64,000 nucleotides of DNA from Linanthus parryae. Lineage: Eukaryota > Streptophyta > Magnoliopsida > Ericales > Polemoniaceae. Shown piece after piece: positions 22,453 through 33,068 of this stretch; position 1 is the first letter of the stretch; each line of letters starts with the position of its first letter. The stretch covers positions 69,362,991-69,426,990 of the forward strand of contig JALGPY010000003.1 in assembly GCA_023055425.1 (NCBI GenBank), given 5' to 3'. The position numbers and the translations under genes are program-made. A model generated the notes under the pieces. That model did no database searches. It was not told where the DNA came from and saw only the letters and a program-made list of their open reading frames with translations.

Positions 22453-25400
22453 TTTCTATGCATTGATGACATTTACTAATGAAAATAAATAATTTGCCAA
22501 TTAATATTGAAGCAGTGAAAATTGACTAGCAACACACCTGTGAATGGAAATTGCAAACTGAAGTTACGAAAAAAATAGATAACTAGGATGGCAGACGTAC
22601 CAACCTGAGTTTTGTATGCATATTAGTTATAGAGACAGGAGAGTGGGAGCTCACACATTTTAGATAACTAGGATACAACACACATAAATACGCAAAAGCC
22701 ATATTTGATACAGGGGGAGGCACCACCCCTTACAACGTCGACCACATCCCCCTCCTCAAACCATGGGAGGGAGGTTCAAAAGCCATAGTTTAACATTTGC
22801 TTTTGAAAGACAATATGTAGGCCAAATAATACAAGATCAATACTCTAGAAGGGGGGTTGAATAGAGTATGGCAAAGTTTGCTAAAAGAGTGGTTTACAAG
22901 TAGAGATTAAAGATCATAGGGTTTTTTCAAGGCCTTGAACACAAATTCAAGCCTTTGGAAACTTAAACAGATAGTAGAAAATCTTCTGATCTTTTTCAAG
23001 GCCTTGGATAGCCTTTCAAGGTCTTGACAGAAAAACTAGTTTTGAAACAGTTAACAGGAAGAGTAAAGAGCAGATAAGTAAATGCAAGAGACACACTTAT
23101 TTTAAAGATTTCAGTCCTCAATGACCTACCTCTCTGTCTAAGGGATCTAATCCCTGCAGGATTTGCAACAGACTTCTTATTAATCAAAAGCTAAGCCCAA
23201 GATCTCAAGCACCGAGATTTGCCTTACTCTGTTAGAGCTTGTGGTTGTCACTAACCTATCTAGTACCTTCTCTAGCTAACTTATTCAATAAGAATCTCTT
23301 GTTGTTCCTCTTAAACAACACCACGAGATTAAGATGAGAGAAGTACTAACAAAATGATATACAAATGAAGTACAAGATGAAGAACACTGTAACACAGTTT
23401 TAGCAGTAAGTCTGCAGTGCTCTTCTAGAAATTGGATTAGATGGAATTGATCTTCTTCTGTGTTTCTTGAAAATCCTTGATAGCTGCTTCAATCTCAGTA
23501 ATGCTCAGTGCTTCGAATTTTCTCTCAAGAGCCTTTTTTATGCTTGTTTGCAATGCAATTTATATAAGATCTTCTTCAGAACAGAATTTCCTAAAAACAA
23601 GCAGCATATCTTTGACCCTCTAACAGATTGCTCCCCACGGCTAGTTGCTCAGTATCTTCAAAGATACTGATATGATCTTTTATATGTGGGTATTAGGAAG
23701 GTCCAAACATGATTCCATAAGTGTAGGATCCTCCTGCAAACTGGATTTCCTTTTCTGCATACAGATAAATTAGGAAAGATTTCCTGCAAAATAGGTAGTT
23801 AATTAATCCTACAAAAACTCAGTCAAACAGCGATATTAAGTTATAAAATTACATCAGATTAGTTTTTATTTCATCGTCAAATAAATTATTATCAAACATC
23901 GGGGATTAGGATTCAAATCAAAAGGAAGAAACTCCCCCGGAGTTCATGTTGTGAACTGCAGTATTACTTCAAGGCTTTGAAATCAGTTTCAAGGCCTTGA
24001 AACACAATAGATTCAAGCCCTTGACATTCTTGTTCAATGCTTTGATGCAAACTCTGAACTTACATTCCCCCCCTTGATGAAAGACAGAACCATTAATATG
24101 TCAATTTTGAATCTTTGCAAAAATTTAAACATTTAAGCATTCCGGAGATAAAACCAATAGTAATAAAACATGCAACAGTATTATGGGAAAATAATAAACA
24201 AGAGATGAATAACAAAAACCATTTGCTAAAAACATCTTACACATCCAAACAAAAAAAGATAGTCCAAATAAAACTTAAACTTCAAAACCATCCTAAAAAG
24301 TCCTGACTTTCTACCCATTTTTTACTTTCATAAAAAAAAAATGAGAATAAAATGTTGGATCAAATGTTTGAAAAAAAACTGAAATAAAGTTTTGAAAATA
24401 GGAAGAGAAGGGTAAACTCTTTGAAGATAATGGTCAAGGCCTTGAGAAGAAAGAAAGAAGAGGCTACAATTAGGGCTTTGGGTCCTCATCTCCCTCAGGC
24501 TCAGAAGCTTCCTCCTGATCACTTTCTTCTTCATCTTCCTCATCATCCTATTGATCTTCTGCTGGATTTCCTTCAGTAACAGGCTTATCCACACCTTCAT
24601 TAGCTTCACCTCCTTTAAATAAATCCTATGAAGTGATAATTGCTGGAACTTTAGCTTTTTGTTTCTTCATCTTCAAGGTCTTGAGCAACACCCCAAAGTC
24701 CACACTCTCCTCGTTACCAGCTTCTTATGTAGCCTTTGCTTTAGCTTCTGTGTCCCCACCAGCTTCTTCACTACAGAGTAGATCTATATCTCCTTCCTCG
24801 TGTTCTTTTCCTTCTCTTGAATCTCCAACCCAGTAACCTTATGTTTTCCATTTCCTTCTTTCTGAGGCTTCTTTTTCACTTTTTTAGGACTTCCAATCTG
24901 AATTCCTTTCTCTTTCTCAGCACCACATGTTGAATCTGACTTCTTCTTCTTGCTGGAGGTAGTAGCCTATTCTTCCTTGTCCTTCTTAGTCGGACTAGGA
25001 GTTCTTGAACTCGATCCCTCACTGATGTCTTGAACCTCATCTTCGGTCGTCTTTCTCTTCTGACCTGTGATTTTCTTAGATCCTCCTGCCATCTTGATTC
25101 TTTGAGAGGCTCTTATTGTGCTCATTAGGGTTTTGGAGGGTTTAGAAGAGAGAGGCAAGAGTAGAGAGTACGAGAGAGAAGAGATAGGATAAATACATAA
25201 GAGTTTGAGTTTGATAAGGTAACTAGATATTCTGAGATATTTTAGGAAGAAAATGTTGTGTAAAATTTACAAGTGTGTGACGTGGATGGAAATGAAATAA
25301 TGCTAATTTGAAAAAAAAATGTTTTAAAAGGTAAAAATAATACTAGGCAATTATCTAGAAAGATAGCACCCAATATTGAAGATCCATTCATTGACTATAG

Positions 25401-25545
25401 TATACAGATTTATTTTTAAAGCTTTGAAAAGAGTTTCAAGGCCTTGAAATACTGTAGTACTGCACAAATAAATTTTCAACGGTTTGAAAGGCTTTCATGG
25501 ATTTGAAAAGCTTTCCAACAATTTGAAGCACACATTACTTTCCCC
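22453..25545 (-). mobile_element. 3' region of the copia element at 25.5-29.4 kb
   Basis: Downstream (minus) of RNase H lies about 3 kb with no pol. It holds purine-rich tracts TTTAGGGGGAAAG (near 25550) and CTCCGGGGGAG (near 23940), a Lys/Ser-rich frame (see 24967-25158), repeated TTCAAGGCCTTGAA palindromes and a Sirevirus-like LTR-end motif (minus TTCAACCCCCCTTCTAGAG near 22850). I infer 3' ORF remains plus LTR sequence, but the exact 3' LTR boundaries are not visible and it does not match the short LTR piece at 29362. Confidence 0.45.
24967..25158 (-). pseudogene. Extra ORF downstream of copia pol (remnant)
   Basis: The minus-strand frame includes MSTIRASQRIKMAGGSKK, then KRKTTEDEVQDISEG and SPTKKDKEE, before a stop. 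Beyond it, in pieces to about 24470, further Lys/Glu-rich and Asp/Glu-rich text continues (KKKKSDSTCG, EEDEEESDQEEASEPEGDED) with several stops. It lies where Sireviruses and some other plant copia elements carry an additional env-like or chimeric ORF. No transmembrane or other domain is visible, so function is unknown. Confidence 0.4.
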
Positions 25546-26785
25546 CTAAACTAAAGCCTCCTTATTTAACATACCCAGGTCCATTCTTAGGACTGTGAAT
25601 CTTTCCTCTGGAAATGGCTTAGTGAAGATATATGCAATCTTCATGTTAGTAGGCACAAACGACAAAGTCACATCACCTTGCCCCACATGATCTCTGATGA
25701 AATAGTGTCTGACATCTATGTATTTAGTTCTGGAGTGTTGAATTGTATTCTTAGTAGGGGTGAGCAAAACTCGCCCAAACCAGCCGCCCCAAACCGGTCC
25801 GATTTCAACACCGGTTCATGCCACGTGATCGGGTATGGGTATAAAATTGTGAACCCGAACTAACTTCGATTGATAATGGGTTTGAAGTTGGAAAAACCGA
25901 TTAGGGCCGGTCCGGTCCGATAAAAAATTTATATGAAAAATTTACATATTTTTTATTTAGATAATACCGTCCAAGTTAAATTTTATAAGACCAGACAATA
26001 GTTTTAGTTGATTTTCCTCAACTTATGCATTAATATGATTTTCTCCATGGACTAGAATGTCAAGTTCGGCTTTTTTATGTATTTATAAGATTTAAATTTG
26101 TTTCTTTTTTTTCGATTTTCACTAAATATGTATTGTTAATAGACATAAGTTTTCCAATGGCTTGCGACATTTGAACCCGTCTAAACCCGGCCGAACCGGT
26201 CCAAGTCAAAAGGTTTGATCGGGTTTGGGTTTGTCGACTACTTGATTGGGTTTGGGTATCGATATGACCAACCCGCAATCATTGGGTTGGGTAGGAAACA
26301 AAGCCCTCACCCGCCCAACCCGGTCCGTGCTCTGCCCTAATTCTTAGTGTTTGAAATTGCAGTAGTGTTGTCACATTTGATTTCAATATCTCTTAAGTCA
26401 TAACCCATGTCTCTCATTTGTTGAGTTATCCAAAGGACTTGAGAGCAACAAGCTCCAGCTTCAATATATTCAGCTTTTGCAAGAGATTGAGCCACTGAAT
26501 TTTGCTTCTTTGAATGCCAGCTTATCAGGGATGATCCAAGGAACTGGCAACACCCTGAAGTTCTCTTTCTGTCAACTTTATAACCTGCAAAGTCAGCATC
26601 TGAAAGCCATACAAAGTGAAGTTATACTGGTTAGGATATCAAAGTCCCAAATCTTTGGTACCATTTAGAAATATGAAGATTCTCTTGACAACTACTAAGT
26701 GTGATTCTTTAGGATCAGCTTGAAATCTAGCACACATACAGACACTAAACGTGATATCTGGCATACTTGCAGTTAGATAGAGTAG
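25546..26785 (-). pseudogene. copia RNase H, interrupted by a MITE
   Basis: The C-terminal frame 25767-25546 reads RTKYIDVRHYFIRDHV, then DVTLSFVPTNMKIAYIFTKP, the conserved end of copia polyproteins. The upstream part (26348-26785, minus) holds SVCMCARFQADPKESHL and IEAGACCSQVLWITQQMRDM in shifting frames. They are separated by a 585 bp hAT-like insertion at 25755-26339. Excising that insertion would rejoin the gene at NTKN/NTIQHS, so the MITE arrived after the element. Confidence 0.85.
25755..26339. mobile_element. hAT-type MITE, 585 bp, with 8 bp target duplication
   Basis: Exact 8 bp direct repeats ATTCTTAG flank the insert (25747-25754 and 26340-26347). The ends are imperfect inverted repeats: TAGGGGTGAGCA at the left and TAGGGCAGAGCA read inwards from the right (10 of 12). 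An 8 bp duplication and NAGGG...GAGCA ends are typical of hAT elements. Subterminal copies of AACCGG/CCGGTT and AACCC/GGGTT are frequent. There is no transposase frame. Confidence 0.93.
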
Positions 26786-27200
26786 TTAACCAATCATACC
26801 TCTGTAATCTTTCTTGTTTACACTCTTACCATTTTGATCTTTGTCTAAAGACAATGTAGAACTCATGGGAGTTTTAGCAGCCTTGGATTGAGAAAAGTTA
26901 TACTTGCTTAGCAAATCATTCGTGTACTTGCTTTTATGTAGAAAAATTACCTTCTTCATTTGTTGCACATGAAGTCCAAGAAAGAAATTTAACTCTTCCA
27001 TCAGGCTTATTTCGAATTCTCTGCTCATAAGACTTGAGAAATCCTTGGAAAGAGAATAATTAGTAGCACCAAACAAAACATCATCAACATATATCTGAAC
27101 TACTAGAATGTCTTTCTCATGAGTCTTAATGAAAATGGTTTTATCAACCATGCCTCTTTTGAACGATTTTCAAGCAGAAATTTTGACAGTCTATCATACC
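26786..27200 (-). pseudogene. copia reverse transcriptase (C-terminal part)
   Basis: The minus-strand frame 27151-26786 shows VDKTIFIKTHEKDILVVQIY leading into the catalytic YVDDVLFG, then FEISLMEELNFFLGLHVQQM and HKSKYTNDLLSKYNF, the RVT_2 palm-thumb order. The N-terminal palm and fingers are missing or reduced to fragments (ARAWYDRLSKFLLKI-like near 27180, out of frame), so most of RT has been deleted between integrase and here. Confidence 0.87.
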
Positions 27201-27658
27201 AAGCTCTTGGAGCTTGTTTCAAATCATATAGGGTCTTGTCAAGTTTATAAACATTGTTCTGGACATGTCCTCTAGAGTCCTATTCTTTCTTTCAACTACA
27301 TCATTCTGTTGAGGAGTTCTAGGAGTAGAGAAATTGTGAGAGATACCAAATTTCACACAAAATAAATAAAATTCATGTTGATCAATGTCTCTGCCATGAT
27401 CACTCCTTATAGAAGCAATAGGAAGGTTTTTCAGATCTTGAAGCTCCTTACAAAGTTTTGAAATTGAGATAGAGCTTCAGACTTATCTCTGAGAAACATT
27501 GCCCACGTAAATCTAGAGTAATCATCTACAATAACCACCATATATCTCTTACCCTTCGGAGTAGGAACTCTCAAAGGACCACATAAATCCATATGCAGTA
27601 ATTCAATGGGTCTAGAAGTACTTACAAAGTTCTTGGACTTGAAAGTACTTCTTGTCTG
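27200..27658 (-). pseudogene. copia integrase core (broken)
   Basis: Minus-strand pieces read LLHMDLCGPLRVPTPKGKRY, VDDYSRFTWAMFLRDKSEA, IRSDHGRDIDQHEFY and TPQQNDVVERKNRTLEDMSR, giving the D, D and E of the catalytic triad in order, with shifts between pieces. It would join element cDNA to host DNA. Soon after, sequence jumps to late RT. Confidence 0.82.
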
Positions 27659-28200
27659 TTAACCTTGAGCACATGCCTTGCATACCTCTTCATCTTTGAA
27701 TCTGATAGATGGTAAAACTCTAAGTAGGTCTTTGGAAACCAACTTGTTCAAAGTATGAAAGCTGATGTGTCCAAGTTTTCTGTGCCAAAGCTTTGAATCA
27801 TCTTTCAAGTCCTTGAGGCAATTTAGACTTTCTCCTGCAACTTTGTTAGTATTCAAAGTATAAACATTGTTTAACCTTGAAGCAGTGAGGATGCAATTTC
27901 CAAATTTCTCATCTCGCACCACACATTTCTCCTTGTCAAAAATAAGCTTATTGCCATTGTCACATAATTGAGATACACTAAGCAAATTAAACTTCAAACC
28001 ATCTACTAAATAAACATCTGATATAAAGTTTACAGAATCAGTACCGACTTTACCGATTCCTAGGATGCTGCATTTGCCTTTGTCACCAAGTGCAAGTGTT
28101 CCTTCTCATTGCTCTTTCAACACTGAGAATAAAGATCTCTTTCCACTCATGTGTATGGAGCAACCACTATCCATAAACCACTTCTGTTGGTGACAACCTG
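27659..28200 (-). pseudogene. copia protease and GAG-pre-integrase domain
   Basis: The protease motif WFMDSGCSIHMSG is readable on the minus strand at about 28150-28190. The frame 27997-27659 follows with MKFNLLSVSQLCDNG, then LWHRKLGHISFHTLNKLVS and the Cys pair EVCKACAQG, the H-H-C-C arrangement of GAG-pre-integrase. A stop follows KACAQG, where integrase should continue. Family role: processing of the gag-pol polyprotein. Confidence 0.86.
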
Positions 28201-28772
28201 CAAACACCATTCACTGCCTTACTCAGTTGTTAGACCAAGTGTGAAATTTAAATTCATACTCAGGGTCAACCATGTTGGGTGGTCTAACCACTTTAGGAAC
28301 CCGAATCTGTTTAACTTATACCTTAAGCTGAAAAGGAAAGGTATTCCTCATAATGTGAGGTTCTCTTCTTCTGAAGGGACCAGTCATTTTAACATGACCA
28401 ACTTTGCTGCAGTAATGACACTTTGGAGAAGATTTGTACTAGCTTTCACAAATCTGGTATTGTTTTTCTTTAAAAGATTTGGATTGTATCCAATACATGT
28501 CTTGTAAACAGATTGCAAACTTCCTCCAAGAATAAAGTTGAGGTTGTGTTCAGAGCCAGCAAGTTTTGTCATAATCTTTTGAGTGTCTTGAAGTTTCTCA
28601 GTCCAAGTATCTTTTTGTTCCTCTAATTCATTATACTGATTTCTCAGAGCAACAATGTTATCACTCAGAATAGAAATTGAGGAACAATAGCAAATGAATT
28701 GGAACCTTTGATTGTTGGGTTGGTGGTATTGCTGAAGGAGGAATAGTACTAATGAATTGTAGAGTTGCCATT
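28201..28772 (-). pseudogene. copia gag remnant
   Basis: Minus-strand gag starts near 28770 (MATLQFISTIPPSAI), soon meets stops, and resumes at 28640-28384 with EQKDTWTEKLQDTQKIMTKL, GYNPNLLKKN and FVKAST, the C-terminal gag region of Sirevirus-like copia elements. A decayed zinc-knuckle region (minus AAAGTTGGTCATGTTAAAAT) follows. Most of the capsid domain is deleted. Confidence 0.7.
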
Positions 28773-29347
28773 GTTGAGTTGTTATGACAAATGGTTATAT
28801 GTACACTCACAAATGGTTATATGCACACAAACTTGAGCAGCCAATGATAATTAAATTGGACTTACTAAAAGAACCTGATTTCAATTACAAGTTGAGCCAC
28901 CGACAAACACAAAGCAAGTACTTAACAGTGTAACCCACAAGCTACTCTTGGTTGGAAATAAAGTGACCCACGAGGAGGAACTAAATTAAATTGAGTAGTG
29001 AGTACTATATTCAATACTTGATACCTCTGTTCACCGACGTGGAGGGTTGAAACAAAACAATACGCGATTAGGGTTGTTGAGGCTTGCGGAGTGCGTCGAA
29101 TAGACGATGAAGAGGTGAAGAGGGAAGTCGCGTGCAGAGAGCAGAGGTAGAGCATCAAGAGAAATCGCACCAGGGAGAGATATATCCAGAAAGGGATCAG
29201 TCGGGGAAGGTCGTGAATGTTCACTGCTTCAAGAGGAGGACTGCGAGGCAACGGCCGCAAAGCAAGCAGTGGTGGTTCTCGATCATCGAGCGAAGAAGAC
29301 GATGACGCCTGGAGGAAAGATGCACGAACGATCGGGGTGAGAGCTAG
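28773..29347 (-). other. copia leader between primer-binding site and gag
   Basis: Non-coding by position. The 157-codon minus frame (29395-28922) spans LTR end, primer-binding site and leader, has no domain and is judged fortuitous. Confidence 0.6.
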
Positions 29348-29361
29348 GGCTCTGATACCCA
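29348..29361 (-). other. Primer-binding site, tRNA-iMet type with one extra base
   Basis: The minus strand reads TGGGTATCAGAGCC, the copia site with one additional G, directly next to the LTR end CTTACA. Confidence 0.85.
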
Positions 29362-29455
29362 TGTAAGATTGTGAAAGTTCTCGATCAATATGCAAGAATG
29401 ATATTTACATATAAACCCCATACATTGCTATATTGATATTACTTTCTATTAGAGA
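29362..29455 (-). repeat. Partial LTR of the 25-29 kb copia element
   Basis: From TGTAAGATTGTGAAAG at the primer-binding-site edge to the LINE boundary. The minus strand contains TTTATATGTAAATATCA, a possible TATA region, and ends CTTACA. Only about 95 bp is visible before unrelated LINE sequence starts. No second copy found. Confidence 0.6.
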
Positions 29456-30351
29456 TCTCATAAATGGGAACCTTAAATGCTAAAGGAAAAATGTGATTCG
29501 GAATAGGTTTGGAGGTCACATAGCAGCCTAAATCTTGAAAACTCCTCTTTCTCATAGCCTGAAAAATCATGAGCCTATTTGGAGGTTTTCATAGTGTGGT
29601 GAATATTTGGCAAAGAGTGGTTGTTTGGTAGCTATTTCAAATCAAATGTGTCAGGTTAATCTCTCAAAGGCTATTAGCTCTTTCTCTTGGCCTTAGAAAT
29701 TCTGGAAAGTATTTTGGAAAATGAAACATCTCCCAAAAGTCAAACTGTTAAACTGGAAGATGTGCCATAGAGTTTTAGCAACTCAAGTGAACTTGTTTAG
29801 AAGGGAGTTTGCTCATAACATTGTGTGTAATTTTTGTAAAAGAAACGGATGAGGGTGAGGAACATCTCTTTTTCAACTGTTAATGGGTTAAAGTGGTCTG
29901 GTTTAGCTCAGGAATAAACCCATATGAGTGACAAGAGGGAGTTGGAAACCTCCAAAAGTGGTTGGTGAAACAGGTGCAGAGGATTCATACAGGTAGTCTA
30001 GGCAAAGATTGAGTAAAGAAAGCCATGAGGAATTTTTGGGCTATATGGATTCACAGGAACATATGTATTTTTGAGAGGCTGGCTCCCAATCCCATCCAAG
30101 GTTGTCATCTATTGAAAGGATGCACGCTGGTCTCCTTTTGACTACTAGGGTCCATTAGCTGGAAGATTGAAAGTTAATGTAGATGCTTCTTCGAAAGAAA
30201 ATGAGGATAATTGCTATGGCGGATGGATTCTTAAAAATGAGTTTGGACCCTCTTTAGGAGGGGTTTGGATTACTCTAAGTTTTATCTCAGCAGCTCAAGC
30301 TGAAGTTGAGACAATTAGGAAAGCTTCACTAGATATGCAGACTATGGATTT

Positions 30352-30745
30352 TTTTAGAAAACGATGCGGAAGCACAATGCCAGTTGTTGAGGACCAAGAA
30401 GAGTGATTAGACGAAGAAGAAGATGAAGAACAACACAACGATATAGCGTGGTTCACTAGTTTTTAGGCTAGCTACATCCACGACCAAAACGAACCAATTT
30501 ATTGATGAGAGAGCCAATTAGAATCCAAGACACACCACACATGTCAATAGAAGAGTCCTACACCCATATATAGGCCTAAACTAGTGACTTGTGCCCAAAG
30601 CAACGTCCAAACGTTGCCAAAACGAGCAAGGAAACAATTCCAAAACGAACAACGAAACAATTCCAAAACGAACAAGGAAACAATCCCCAGCCGCCTTGGA
30701 CCAAGTCAATTTTCTATGCTAGGTTTGAATCACCAAAATCTAACA
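30352..30745 (-). repeat. 3' LTR of the small LTR element
   Basis: 394 bp. It differs from the partner mainly by one extra copy of an AACGAACAAGGAAACAATTCC-like unit of about 22 bp (three against two) and scattered substitutions. It contains CCCATATATAGGCC, a possible TATA region. Confidence 0.9.
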
Positions 30746-31809
30746 AATCTCCAACTTGATTCAAGCACCCTATCAACCAATCCAATGCTCCTCATCAATC
30801 CAATTGTGGATGTGCCTCCCAATCAAGAACTCCTCCACCCAATTCACCGAATCGTTTCTCCGATTGTCATCCGTCTTTGTCAACGAACGCGCCAATTGTA
30901 GATGCACCTCCAACAATCAAATTTAAAGTGCTCCACCCTAATCGAAACGATCAACCAATCAACCGATAGAACATATTCCCAAATTTGCGGTATTGGAATA
31001 CATTCACTATGCGCCACAACAAGCGCGTCTTTGCGTCTCAACAAACGCATAGACTTGTGTGTCTCAACCGACACACTCTAATGCACCGTGGCACAATGCA
31101 TCTCTCCAATATCATCACAATGACACTTGATGATGAAAGTGCCTATCAATCAATGTCATGCCAATTGCGCCGCCAATATACCGCACCAAGACGCCAAACG
31201 AGACACGCTCAATAACGTGCTAACAACCAATGTGTGCACAGTAACACACTGCCAATCAATACATGCCCAATAACATGCAACCAAACAATTTACGCCCAAT
31301 AAAGCGTCACCAATCAATTGTGTGCCAACAAGACACATCAATTGCTCCATGCCACGAGCCAAATCCGCCGGTTGATCCGAGCCGTCTCCACCTTTACTTG
31401 AATCCTCCTAGCGGCCCGAACAAGATCGCTCCATGCCGATGCCCCAACTCTTACGAGTTCTTGCAACGGATGAGCCCAATATAGATCCACAAGCCCAATG
31501 CTCCATGTTGGAAGTCCGATTGCGCCGGAACGCCAATTGCACGTGAACCTCCAAATTCGCGCTAAAATGCGTGCCCGATGCTCCATGGCAAAGAACCAGA
31601 TAGCTCCCACAATAAGGAACCCGATTGTTCCCCCAATAAGGAATCCGATAGCTCCCACAACAAGGAACTCAATAGTAACCCCAATAAGGAAATTGGTGGT
31701 GGGTGTACCAACAATATTCTCATCAACACGATAGATCTTCATCCCAAACGAATTCGCCATCACTCATCACCAACAAACCCAAACCCAACAACCAGGCTCT
31801 GATACCACT
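30746..31809 (-). other. Non-coding interior of the small LTR element
   Basis: No domain in any frame. 31600-31700 holds about four imperfect units of AATAAGGAACCCGATAGCTC (period near 30 bp). 30980-31340 is rich in CAAT and ACACGC-like motifs. Open frames on both strands (up to 141 codons) arise from this composition. Confidence 0.75.
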
Positions 31810-32183
31810 TGTTAGTAAATGATGCGGAAGCAAAATGCCAGTTGTTGGGGACCAAGAAGAGTGATTAGACGAAGAAGAAGAAGATGAAGAACAACACAAC
31901 GATAGAACGTGGTTCACTAGTTTTTAGGCTAGCTACATCCACGACCACAACGAACCAATTTATTGATGAGAGAGCCAATTAGAATTCAAGACACACCACG
32001 CATGTCAATAGAAGAGTCCTACACCCATATATAGGCCTAAACTAGTGACTTGTGCCCAAAGCAACGTCCAAACGTTGTCAAAACGAACAAGGAAACTTTT
32101 TCAAAACGAACAAGGAAACAATCCCTAGCCGCCTTGGACCAAGTCAATTTTCTATGCTAGATTTGAATCACCAAAATCTAACG
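31810..32183 (-). repeat. 5' LTR of the small LTR element
   Basis: 374 bp, next to the primer-binding site. Largely identical to 30352-30745, so insertion was probably more recent than decay of the surrounding LINE. Confidence 0.9.
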
Positions 32184-32607
32184 GATATTAAGAAAATGAG
32201 TGTAAAATATGACTGTAAACAAGTTGCTGGTTGTATTTCTGGAAGGAAGGGTGGTAATTGGGATCAGAGAAGTATCATCCCAGACATCATATTCCTCCTC
32301 AAAGGGACAAACAGTCCTCGCCATGGATTACAAGAAGTGCCAATCAAGCTGTTGAGAAACTGATAAACATTGCTGCAAAGGGTGGTCTGACAAACAATTT
32401 CCTTGACGAAGCTTATTTTGGCTTGATGGCTATCCTGTCTGAAGATGAACAAAAAAGGAATTGGCTAAATTATGTGCCTCTGTGGCCAAGTGTTGTTCTT
32501 CAGTTTTGGTCTTTTTTTTCAGCTTTTGTGATGTATTTCCTTTTTTCTTTATAAAATCATTTCCCTTTGATAAAAATATTTAAAAAAAAAAAAAAAAAAA
32601 AAAAAAA

Positions 32608-33065
32608 TCTAATAGAAGGACTCCAAATGTATGGGCCGACCTGGAAGAATATGAGTGGGCTGTGACTTACAAAAGTGCAAATTTCATGTGTTTCTAACGT
32701 TTTTTGCTTTTTTGATTGCTTAGTTATAAAGCCACATGCCATGTTTGTTGGTTATGGATTGGCACTACCGTCTACCGTTTAGCTAGTTGGGAGTTAAGAT
32801 TTTCTGCTTTGACCTTTGGTGCGCTTGCAGAGACATGGCCGTTACACGCCGTACGGCTTTACTAAGGGTCAAACTTTGAAAATCAACGGAACTCCTCTTT
32901 CCTATGCCTAACAAACTCTCCCTCCCAGCAATAATCATCTCTCTTTGGCTTCATGCCCGCAACTTTCGGTGCTTACTACTAGCCTACCATTGCCGCTCCC
33001 AAGGAGTTATGAGGCACGTTGTAACTCCAAAATCTGTGGGGTCAGCATTTATTTATAAATAAAAT
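32608..33065. other. Intergenic, no gene seen
   Basis: Single-copy-looking sequence between the LINE tail and the MITE pair. It may include leftover LTR of the copia element broken by the LINE, but I cannot show this. Confidence 0.4.
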
Positions 33066-33068
33066 TAA

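Larger units (their letters stand above)
30352..32183 (-). mobile_element. Small non-autonomous LTR retrotransposon, 1.83 kb
   Basis: Direct repeats at 30352-30745 and 31810-32183 have 6 bp inverted ends (TGTTAG...CTAACA, with one mutated base at each outer end). Minus-strand TGGTATCAGAGCC (31795-31807) next to the right LTR is a tRNA-iMet primer-binding site, and CAAGTTGGAGATT (30746-30758) next to the left LTR is a copia-type polypurine tract. Target duplications GATTT / GATAT flank it. The 1.05 kb interior has no gag or pol. It sits inside the LINE RNase H. Confidence 0.92.
29456..32607 (+). mobile_element. 5'-truncated LINE with poly(A), split by an LTR element
   Basis: Plus-strand pieces include a reverse-transcriptase-associated zinc-binding region (from 29703: WKVFWKMKHLPKVKLLNWKM, then VNLFRREFAHNIVCNFC) and an RNase H (30167-30346: KVNVDASSKEN with the first catalytic Asp, CYGGWILKNEFG, AAQAEVETIRKASLDMQ). 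RNase H resumes after the inserted element at 32189 (IKKMSVKYDCKQVAGCISG, GGNWDQRSIIPDI). A poly(A) tract at 32582-32607 ends it. This is the C-terminus of a plant L1-like ORF2 with an RNase H domain. Possible target duplication TCTATTAGAGA / TCTAATAGAAG is weak (8 of 11). Stops and shifts show it is dead. Confidence 0.85.

Noticed and set aside
28922..29395. 157-codon minus-strand frame
   Set aside because: It spans LTR end, primer-binding site and leader of a copia element, so it cannot be an element gene, and it has no family features.
31338..31763. 141-codon frame in the small LTR element
   Set aside because: It runs through tandem repeats (repeated GTIGFLI-type phrases) and has no gag or pol similarity.
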